DNA of 64,000 nucleotides from JABFRZ01 sp964631945 (lineage in GTDB: Bacteria > Planctomycetota > UBA1135 > GCA-002686595), in the NCBI GenBank assembly GCA_964631945.1, contig CAZWAY010000018.1:21739-85738 (forward strand), read 5' to 3'. The notes beneath the pieces are model-generated. The model saw nothing but the letters and a program-made list of their open reading frames with translations. It was not told where the DNA came from and ran no database searches. Of this stretch, positions 58,701 to 64,000 are shown in pieces (within the stretch, counting starts at the first letter, position 1; the number at the start of each line of letters is the position of its first letter). The position numbers and the translations under genes were made by a program.

Positions 58701-58896
58701 CGGTCCGTCCGGCGACGCCCTCGCGCAGGCGCCGCACCAGCTCGGTGCGCGGCAGGCGAACCCGCGCGGAGCGCTCGAGCACGCCGCCGGAGCGCCAGCG
58801 CAGCCCCTGGGCGTGCGCGTCGGGCGCGAACAGCGCGAGCCACGCGAGGGACAGGGAAAGCACGAAAACGAACGCGCGGGGAGCGGTCCGGGACAT
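55798..58896 (-). CDS. Secreted subtilisin-like protease (S8) with Ca-binding repeat end
   Basis: 1032 residues. Signal peptide VFVLSLSLAWLALFAPDAHAQ; a propeptide-like domain (~40-230); then the S8 domain with the aspartate in VTVMVYDGG (about 272), H297 in GDHPTHVSGTIGG and S499 in CGTSMASPTVCGLSAL. A jelly-roll/pre-P-like domain (RLTLAWDDAPALPNVLDALVNDLDLLV) follows, then a beta-sandwich (TDDFETNLGWTVTN) and finally CNGNGILDSDDIASG, a dockerin-like calcium repeat. All three catalytic residues are kept. It likely acts in the periplasm or outside. Confidence 0.92.
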   Translation of the reverse strand: MSRTAPRAFVFVLSLSLAWLALFAPDAHAQGLRWRSGGVLERSARVRLPRTELVRRLREGVAGRTGERHVLVRFERSPSEHERALWRAAGVELGRALGGGAFFAHVRPEALAGRAERLAGLTDVREIALPWKLHPTLLAGETPEWTVVALDPGGAATVAVYVLLHEDVPLERGDALLRELGGSAFDLLESVNGIVALVPRAQVAALAAADLVAWVEPALPQMEGVSLPAAALFAPLAAPLNDSNRAITQANALQGAPYNLDGNGVTVMVYDGGTARATHVDFGGRLTVRDGSGLGDHPTHVSGTIGGSGAASGGTFRGMAPGVTIQSYGLQTNGSGIFLFTNPGDFESDYGEAINVFGADIANNSIGTNTESNGFLCSYQGDYGVMCTVIDGVVRGSLGAPMRIVWANGNERGGSRCDIEGFGDYYSTAPPATAKNHITVGALNSNDDSMTSFSSWGPTDDGRLKPDVSAPGCQAGGDGGVTSTFSGSDSAMGTYCGTSMASPTVCGLSALILQDWRVQFGAPDPLNSTLKVLLAHTAFDRGNAGPDYQFGYGSVRAQTAVDFMRLGQFVEDSLGETGAHVRWTVSVPPATSELRLTLAWDDAPALPNVLDALVNDLDLLVRDPLGNRHHVWTLDPANPSVAAVRTQVDRRNNLEQVLVNSPLAGTWTIEVQGHEVPQGPQSFSLASSRPLTDVPHVRFSFPSALPTVLAPGVATPVTVRIVGVNDTLVGGSPTLHVRYAGAGFLALPMSALGGDLYQATLPPAVCAATPEFYFSAQGGTSGLATHPESAPGALHAAFVATVTSVFTDDFETNLGWTVTNVALTDGPWDRGVPVGGGERCEPVSAFGGSGQCYLTDNVFGNSDVDGGPTRLTSPNLDLSAAGEYVISYARWMCSSILDTDSLVVEISNNNGTNWTTVETITGNAAVAGWVQRSIAVDAFVAPTSQVRMRFSATDADVPSVAEAGLDAFRVERRTCAAQPDCNGNGILDSDDIASGRSSDGNADFVPDECQPTGGPRLGPASSPLPTPPITFP

Positions 58897-59013
58897 GAGC
58901 GGGCTCCGTGGGGTGGGGAGATCCGGGGGGCGATCCAGGGGGAGGGAGCCCCAGGATAGGGCCGGACGCCTCGATGGGGAGGGCCTTTGTCGGCCTAAGT
59001 CGCGCGTCGACGG

Positions 59014-60870
59014 CTATTCGTAGGGGCTCAGGATCACGTCGAGCGCGTTGCAGTAGTACTCCCCGCTCGTGCCGCCGAGCACCAGGCCCTGGAAGGACAC
59101 CGCGCGTCCGAAGAGCGCCGGATCGAAGGGCAGGGCCAGCTCGTGCAGCGCGTAGCTGCCGTTCGAGGCGACCGAGGAGTTGAACAACTTCACCCCGCTG
59201 TAGGGCGCCGTGCGCACCAGCAGCTCGCCGCGCGCGGTCGAGACGCCGTCGAGCGGCTGGTCGTAGCCGACCAGCAGGGTCGGCGTGCCGACGCCGGGCG
59301 CGAGCACGCGCACCGACCAGGTGCTCCCGAGCAGCGGGTTGCCCATCGGCTGCAGGCAGGTGCGGTTGATGCCTCGCCCGTTGCGCAGGTCCACGCGCGC
59401 CGGCGGCGCGTGGTACACGACCTCTGCCAGGGAATCGTGGTCGGAATCGTCCACGTCGAGGTCGCCGTCGAGGTCGAGCACCTCCTCGGCGCCGGAGGAG
59501 CGGAAGCCCTGCGTCATCAGGCCGCGCAGGGCGACCAGGTCGCCCTCGTCCTGCAGGCCGTTGCCGTCGTAGTCGCCGGGCAACAGCGCCTGCGTCACGA
59601 GGCACTTGGGCTTGAGCAGCGCGCCGCGGATGCGCTGCTGCTCGCGCAGGTGGAAGCGCATCCCGACCTTGGCGATGCCGTACTGCGTGTGGCAGTAGCT
59701 CATGATCGTGCCGCTGTCCGGCCCCGAGCCGTCCGCGCACTGGATCGGCGGGGTGTAGTCGGAGCTGTGCACCGAGCCGAAGGTGTGGCCGAACTCGTGG
59801 CACACCACGAACAGGTCCCAGTTGTCCCGTCCGGTGTGCTGGGTCGGGTAGGGAAACCGTCCGCCCAGGCTGGCGATCTCGTAGGCGCGCACCGTGTCGC
59901 ACAGGCCGCCCGTTCCGCGCGCCGTGCCGCCGAAGATCGGGCTCGTGAGCACCTGCACCGCCGCGCGCGGGATCGAACGCAGCGGGTTCGTGGCGCTCTG
60001 CCACCAGGTGTAGACGTTCTTGAGCTGGTTGAAGCCCGTGATCACGCCCCAGGGCGGGACGGTGTTCCAGATGCGCAGGTAGCGATCCGGGATCTGCAGG
60101 CGCACGCCCAGGTCGCGGCGATAGATCTCGCTGGCGGCGGTCATGAGCACCACCGTGTAGTCGAGGCAGGCCTGGTCGCTCGCGAAGCGCGCGCGGTACT
60201 GGTGATCGGCCTCGATGAAGACGTCGGCGATGCGCAGCACCGGTGTCGCCAGCCCCGCGCGCTGCGTCCCGGAATCGGCCGCGTCCCCGTCCAGGTCCAC
60301 GGCGCGCGCGCGGCGCGGAGCGACGGGGCCTGGCTCGTCGGCGAGTCCACAGCCCCCGCCCGCGAGCGTCCCGTCGACCTGCGAGGCATGCGCCACGATC
60401 GCGAAGCCCGGGCGCGGCGCCGCGCCGCTCGAGACGAAGTACATCTCGTCGCCGAAGGACAGGTAGCCCTGCAGCGCATCGGCCGTCACCCCGAGGAAGG
60501 CCGGCCCGCCGCCCTCGACGTATCCGGAGAAGCAGCGCACCTCGGGCGCCAGGAGCCCCACGCTGCCATCGGCCCGCACGACCTGCGCGCGCGCGAGAGG
60601 CGCCAGCGCGCTCACCGGCCGCAGCTGGAGGCGCGCCTCGAGCCCGCCCGGCAGCGGCAGGCGCTCCAGCGTGATGGCCGGCTCGCTGGCGTGCCGCGCG
60701 GCCAGGTCGCGGTAGTCGTCGGCCGCGAAGCCGAGCGTGACGACGCCCCGGGGCCCGCTGTCGGAAAGCCTTTCGAAGCTCCCCCGGCTCACCGGACGGA
60801 CGCCGGCGGACTGGGCGAAGGAGGTCACCGGCAATGCCAGCGTCAGGAGGGCGAGATGGGTGCGCAGCAA
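59014..60870 (-). CDS. Secreted reprolysin-like (M12B) metalloprotease
   Basis: 618 residues. Signal peptide LRTHLALLTLALPVTSFAQ. An amino domain (~20-200) precedes the metzincin core: HEFGHTFGSVH (358-368, HEXXHXXGXXH) and the Met-turn SGTIMSYC. After it come dockerin-like Ca loops (GDYDGNGLQDEGDLVALRGLM and DLDGDLDVDDSDHDSL). The last ~105 residues (GSTWSVRVLAPG, GELLVRTAPYSG, FQGLVLGG, YYCNALDVIL) are the module shared with the trypsin-like protease at 50849. Stop is followed by 117 bases to the subtilase start on the same strand. Confidence 0.92.
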   Translation of the reverse strand: MLRTHLALLTLALPVTSFAQSAGVRPVSRGSFERLSDSGPRGVVTLGFAADDYRDLAARHASEPAITLERLPLPGGLEARLQLRPVSALAPLARAQVVRADGSVGLLAPEVRCFSGYVEGGGPAFLGVTADALQGYLSFGDEMYFVSSGAAPRPGFAIVAHASQVDGTLAGGGCGLADEPGPVAPRRARAVDLDGDAADSGTQRAGLATPVLRIADVFIEADHQYRARFASDQACLDYTVVLMTAASEIYRRDLGVRLQIPDRYLRIWNTVPPWGVITGFNQLKNVYTWWQSATNPLRSIPRAAVQVLTSPIFGGTARGTGGLCDTVRAYEIASLGGRFPYPTQHTGRDNWDLFVVCHEFGHTFGSVHSSDYTPPIQCADGSGPDSGTIMSYCHTQYGIAKVGMRFHLREQQRIRGALLKPKCLVTQALLPGDYDGNGLQDEGDLVALRGLMTQGFRSSGAEEVLDLDGDLDVDDSDHDSLAEVVYHAPPARVDLRNGRGINRTCLQPMGNPLLGSTWSVRVLAPGVGTPTLLVGYDQPLDGVSTARGELLVRTAPYSGVKLFNSSVASNGSYALHELALPFDPALFGRAVSFQGLVLGGTSGEYYCNALDVILSPYE

Positions 60871-61011
60871 CGGACCATCCTTCGGCGAATGCCGAGTCTG
60901 GGGGGGTGTGAGTCGCTCCTCGCTCCTCTGCTCGGAATCTACCCCGCCCCGCGCGCGGGCGCGGCGGAAGTCTCGCGCGATCGAACGCGGCGAACAACGC
61001 CCGCCCCCTTG

Positions 61012-62469
61012 TCAGCCAAGGTCCTGGGCGATCGTCGAGAACTGCTCGAGCGCAGCCTGCAGGTCCTCGGTGATCTCGGCCGCGATCACCTCCGGTGCAG
61101 GCAGGTTCGCCGACTCCTCGAGCGCCTCGTCCTTCAGCCAGAAGAGGTCCAGGTTGACCTTGTCGCGCTTCAGGAGCTCCTCGTAGGCGAAACCCTTGAA
61201 GCGCTCGCTCTCCTTGCGTGCGTGCCGATCCTTCGCGCTGTAGCAGCCGACGAAATCGTCCAGGTCGGCGCGCGTCAGCGGGCGTTCCTTGAGCGTGAAG
61301 TGCTGGTTCGTGCGCAGATCGTAGATCCACAGCTTCGTGGTCGCCGGCTTCTCCTGCGCGGGCCTGCGCTCGAAGAAGAGCACGTTGGCCTTCACGCCCT
61401 GCGCGTAGAAGAGTCCCGTGGGCAGCCGCAGGAGCGTGTGCACGTCGGCCTGCTTCAAGAGCGCGCGCCGGATCGTTTCGCCCGCGCCGCCCTCGAACAG
61501 CACGTTGTCCGGCAGGACCACCGCCGCGCGTCCGTGCTGCTTCAAGATCGTGAAGATGTGCTGCAGGAAGTTGAGCTGCTTGTTGCTCGTCGTGGCCCAG
61601 AAGTCGTCACGGTTGATGACCAGCGACTCCTTCTCCTGCTGACCGGCCTCGTTGACGATCGTGACGCTGCTCTTCTTGCCGAAGGGCGGGTTTGCGAGCA
61701 CGAGGTCGTACTCTCCGTGCTTCGCGGCCAGGGCATCCTTGGTGACGATCGGGAGCTCGGCCTCGGCCTCGTCGCCGATGCCGTGCAGGAGCAGGTTCAT
61801 GGCGCACAGGCGTGTCACGCTGTCGACCAGCTCGACGCCGAACAGCGTGCCGCTGCGCAGCTTCTTCTTCTGCGCCTTGTCGAGGCCCGCGCTCGCCACG
61901 ATGGCGTCGTGCGCCGCGAGCAGGAACCCGCCCGTGCCGCAGGCCGGATCGCAGATCGTCTCGCCGGGGCGCGGCGCGACGACCTCGACCATCGCCCGGA
62001 TCAGCGCGCGCGGCGTGAAGTACTGCCCCGCGCCGCCCTTCACGTCCTCGGCGTTCTTCTGCAAGAGGCCCTCGTAGGCGTCGCCCTTCACGTCGGCGCC
62101 CAGGCTCGACCAGTTCTCCTTGTCGATCAGGTCCGCGATCAGCCGGCGCAGCTTGGCCGGGTCCTGGATCTTGTTCTGCGCCTTGCGGAAGATCAGCCCG
62201 AGCATCCCCCCGCTCGCACCGAGCCTCTCGAGCACGTGCCGGTAGTGGATCTCGAGCTCGTCCCCGTCCTTCGCGAGCAGGCTCGGCCAGGCGTACTCCT
62301 TGGGCACCGCCGAGACCTTCTTGTACGGCGGCCGGCTCTGCTCGTCCGCCATCTTGAGGAACAGGAGAAACGTGAGCTGCTCGACGTAGTCGCCGTACGA
62401 GAGCCCGTCGTCGCGGAGGATGTTGCAGTAGTTCCAGAGCTTCTGGACGAGCTGGGCGGGGGCGGTCAT
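61012..62469 (-). CDS. hsdM: Type I restriction-modification methylase subunit
   Basis: 485 residues from ATG 62469. The amino helical domain (AQLVQKLWNYCNILRDDGLSYGDYVEQLTFLLFLKM) and the adenine-methylase motifs are complete: QYFTPR (149-154), DPACGTGGFL (174-183) and NPPF (260-263). It transfers a methyl group to adenine together with HsdS. Its ATG overlaps the stop of the AbiEii remnant (ATGA), so it was once translated together with the toxin. hsdR is not in the window; it may lie beyond the right edge. The frame is also open upstream into the remnant, which would give an artificial fusion. Confidence 0.93.
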   Translation of the reverse strand: MTAPAQLVQKLWNYCNILRDDGLSYGDYVEQLTFLLFLKMADEQSRPPYKKVSAVPKEYAWPSLLAKDGDELEIHYRHVLERLGASGGMLGLIFRKAQNKIQDPAKLRRLIADLIDKENWSSLGADVKGDAYEGLLQKNAEDVKGGAGQYFTPRALIRAMVEVVAPRPGETICDPACGTGGFLLAAHDAIVASAGLDKAQKKKLRSGTLFGVELVDSVTRLCAMNLLLHGIGDEAEAELPIVTKDALAAKHGEYDLVLANPPFGKKSSVTIVNEAGQQEKESLVINRDDFWATTSNKQLNFLQHIFTILKQHGRAAVVLPDNVLFEGGAGETIRRALLKQADVHTLLRLPTGLFYAQGVKANVLFFERRPAQEKPATTKLWIYDLRTNQHFTLKERPLTRADLDDFVGCYSAKDRHARKESERFKGFAYEELLKRDKVNLDLFWLKDEALEESANLPAPEVIAAEITEDLQAALEQFSTIAQDLG

Positions 62470-63165
62470 TCGTCTCCTGTCCTCGTGGCGTTGAACTCTC
62501 GCTCGAATTCTCCCACTCGCGCGAGGATCTCCTCGAACGAAGGCGCTTCTCCGAAGATCATCGCCTCGCGCATCGCCTCGTAGTCCCGCTTCCAGGCCGC
62601 GCGATGGTCGTCGCGCGGGAGGAGGCGCAGCGAGCCGGGCTCGATCGACTTCTGGGCCCCGGGGCGTCGGAAGACTCCCGACGCGAAGGAACTCGGATAG
62701 TGGGAACAGGAGCGTCTGGCCTTCCTCGTCGCCAGGGTCGGACTCGAGACTCCAACCTCGCTCGCCGAGCTGGGTCCGGAGACTCTCCGCGAGCGCCGGA
62801 CGCACCCGCTCTTCCACGTGCTTACGGCACCAGCCGCCGAGAGTGGCGAGTCTCCTCTCGCGCTCCTTGCCGCTGATGCCCGCCTGTTCGGGAGCGCTGG
62901 TCCCGGCGAAGCCGTGCTGCCTGCGGTCGATGACGAGGTCGATGTCCTCCGAGAAGCGCTGGATGAGCTTCCAGACCTTGGAGAGCGAGGTGCCCCCCTT
63001 GAAGGTGATCTGGGGCCCGATCTCGTCCAGGCCGAAGAGGGCCTGCAGCACGCGGCAGACCCAGTAGTCCTTCTCGATGCTGGCGGCCTGCAGGCCGAGG
63101 CGCTCCGCGGCCTGCTCGCACAGGTTGCGCCGGCGCGCATTGGATTCCGCGAGGAACGGATCCAC
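62466..63165 (-). pseudogene. Broken AbiEii nucleotidyltransferase toxin
   Basis: From GTG 63165 the frame encodes a good AbiEii start: FLAESNARRRNLCEQAAERLGLQAASIEKDYWVCRVLQALFGL, FKGGTSLSKVWKLIQRFSEDIDLVID (the nucleotidyltransferase GS...D-x-D core). After DEEGQTLLF near 62705 the frame breaks: a +1 shift is needed to read HYPSSFASGVF. The restored frame then jumps from GAQKSIE straight to PGSLRLLPRDD, the family's end, without the ~120-130 residues that normally lie between, and runs MREAMIFGEAPSFEEIL to the stop at 62466. Deletion plus frameshift indicate a dead toxin. Confidence 0.85.
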
Positions 63166-63794
63166 TACGCTCCCGTGTCCGCGCCGGCGGCTGCGATCCG
63201 CTCGAACACCTGCGCGATCCAGGCCGGCGCGTGCCGCCGGTCGGCGAGGAGCTGCTTCTTCTCCCGCGCGGTCAGCCTCCGCCGCAGTCTCGAGACGACC
63301 TCGTCGTCGACGTTGTGGCGCCCGAGCCAGCGCAGGGCCTGGATCACCGTGCCGCTGATGCGGCCCGCCGTCGCCATCTGCCGGGGCGTCGTGCGCTTGA
63401 GGAGGATCTGACGCCGGCCGACCTTCACGGTGCGCGTCAGGCCATCGGTCAGGAACACGGTCCGGACCGGCACCTGGGTGGAGAGGCCGAGCAGGTTGGC
63501 CGCGTGCGCCCCCGCGGGCTGCAGGCGGATCGCGCCTCGCCCCTGGAGCGCGCGAGCAACGGCCTCGACGGAAGGCGGAACGTCTCCGAGGTCGCGGTCC
63601 CGGCGGGGCAGGTCGTAGACCCCGCGTGCGATCTTGCGGATCGTCCCGGCGCGCGAGCAGCGCGAGAGGGCCTGGTACACCGCGGAGGAGCTCGCGAGGT
63701 CGTGGAAGTCCGAGACCGTGAAGGCGATTCCCTTCCCCTGCGCTCGCATGCGCTCGAGGATCGCCCGCTCCACGGATCGCGTGTGCTTGCTCAT
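63165..63794 (-). CDS. AbiEi-type antitoxin (DUF6088 family)
   Basis: 209 residues. RAILERMRAQGKGIAFTVSDFHDLASSSAVYQALSRCSRAGTIRKIARGVYDLP is the winged helix-turn-helix of the family, followed by VEAVARALQGRGAIRLQPAGAHAANLLGLSTQVP and LKRTTPRQM. In AbiE systems this protein represses its operon and neutralises the AbiEii toxin. Its stop overlaps the GTG of the toxin by one base (TAGTG). Intact, whereas the toxin is not. It lies between hsdS and hsdM in the same direction. Confidence 0.87.
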   Translation of the reverse strand: MSKHTRSVERAILERMRAQGKGIAFTVSDFHDLASSSAVYQALSRCSRAGTIRKIARGVYDLPRRDRDLGDVPPSVEAVARALQGRGAIRLQPAGAHAANLLGLSTQVPVRTVFLTDGLTRTVKVGRRQILLKRTTPRQMATAGRISGTVIQALRWLGRHNVDDEVVSRLRRRLTAREKKQLLADRRHAPAWIAQVFERIAAAGADTGA

Positions 63795-63798
63795 CTGT

Positions 63799-63832
63799 CT
63801 TGTCAGAAAAACCTATCTATATTTCTGACAAG
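63799..63832 (-). promoter_or_regulatory. Inverted-repeat operator of the AbiE module
   Basis: CTTGTCAGAAA (63799-63809) and TTTCTGACAAG (63822-63832) are perfect 11-base inverted repeats around a 12-base AT-rich spacer that contains TATAGAT on the minus strand. It lies between the hsdS stop and the antitoxin start, four bases before its ATG. AbiEi is known to bind inverted repeats at its own promoter, so this is probably its operator. Confidence 0.75.
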
Positions 63833-63851
63833 AATCCAGCCCTCGACCCCC

Positions 63852-64000
63852 TCACACGAGCTCGCCGGCGAAGGCGCGCTGGAGGATGGACTGGCGCAGG
63901 CGGATGGCGCGCTGGAGGTTGGCGGAGACGAGGGCTTCGAGCTCGTCGAGGACGCTGAGGCGGCGGTCGACCTCGGCGACGATGCGGAGTTGCTCGGCGA
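63852..64000 (-). CDS. hsdS: Type I restriction specificity subunit, carboxyl end only
   Basis: The last 48 codons before the TGA at 63852-63854 are seen; the rest lies off the right edge. LRIVAEVDRRLSVLDELEALV, NLQRAIRLRQSILQRAFAGELV is the final coiled-coil helix of HsdS, which sets the spacing between the two halves of the recognition site. Too short for an ordinary start search but the pattern is distinctive. It is the upstream member of the hsdS-abiE-hsdM array. Confidence 0.82.
   Translation of the reverse strand, partial: AEQLRIVAEVDRRLSVLDELEALVSANLQRAIRLRQSILQRAFAGELV

Noticed and set aside
55771..58959. 1062-residue plus-strand frame opposite the subtilase
   Set aside because: His/Arg/Val-rich shadow without domains; the minus strand holds the S8 triad.
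61012..63165. Apparent AbiEii-HsdM fusion protein
   Set aside because: The frame is joined only because the AbiEii remnant is frameshifted; HsdM has its own ATG at 62469 in an ATGA overlap.

Overview
The window is about 64 kb of very GC-rich DNA with densely packed genes on both strands and no recognisable rRNA, tRNA or CRISPR array. Gene content suggests a Planctomycetota-like bacterium, although no phylogenetic marker is present. The reasons are an ECF-like sigma factor next to a transmembrane Ser/Thr kinase, many large secreted proteins with beta-propeller, dockerin-like or carboxypeptidase-regulatory repeats, a formylglycine sulfatase, and MoxR/vWA pairs. GTG and TTG starts and 4-base stop/start overlaps are common.

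Layout. 1-5.1 kb: end of a receiver-like/DUF3052 protein, a secreted PD40-type beta-propeller and a clostripain-type peptidase. 5.2-8.1 kb: sigma factor plus Ser/Thr kinase. 8.2-11.8 kb: a three-gene minus-strand operon with an envelope Ig-like-repeat protein, a tiny eight-cysteine secreted protein and an unknown exported protein. 11.9-17.3 kb: an S9 peptidase, a frameshifted membrane-anchored propeller protein, and a remnant MNT/HEPN toxin-antitoxin pair with a cut-short HEPN. 17.3-21.8 kb: YceH followed by a TRAP transporter set (TatT lipoprotein, DctP receptor, fused DctQM permease). 22-24 kb: an ArsR repressor/SRPBCC operon with a readable promoter-operator, and a cupin.

24.3-32.7 kb is an eight-gene arginine operon in which every gene from argG onward overlaps the next by 4 bases: argR-argG-(P-loop gene)-argC-argD-argB-argE-argH. 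It contains no N-acetylglutamate synthase and no carbamoyltransferase. The unknown P-loop gene, distantly like DUF1611, sits inside it and is the best candidate for a missing or unusual step.

32.9-47.1 kb: hemerythrin and CBS proteins, a triple universal-stress protein, sulfatase, class V aminotransferase, a CAP-domain protein, a VOC/double-cupin fusion, an FmdB zinc ribbon, a sulfotransferase, a membrane phosphoesterase with a Tat-like motif, and a BlaI repressor with an M56 membrane protease that ends in TPR-like repeats. 47.5-50.8 kb: an unknown protein, a MoxR AAA ATPase and a HEXXH plus vWA protein, which look like a vWA-MoxR ternary system. 50.8-60.9 kb: a secreted-protease region (trypsin-like, subtilisin-like and reprolysin-like enzymes, plus a probable dead gluzincin), an aldo-keto reductase and an Ig-like protein. 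61.0-64.0 kb: part of a type I restriction-modification locus (hsdM and the end of hsdS) with an AbiE toxin-antitoxin module between the two genes. The AbiEi antitoxin and its operator are intact, but the AbiEii toxin has lost its middle and is frameshifted.
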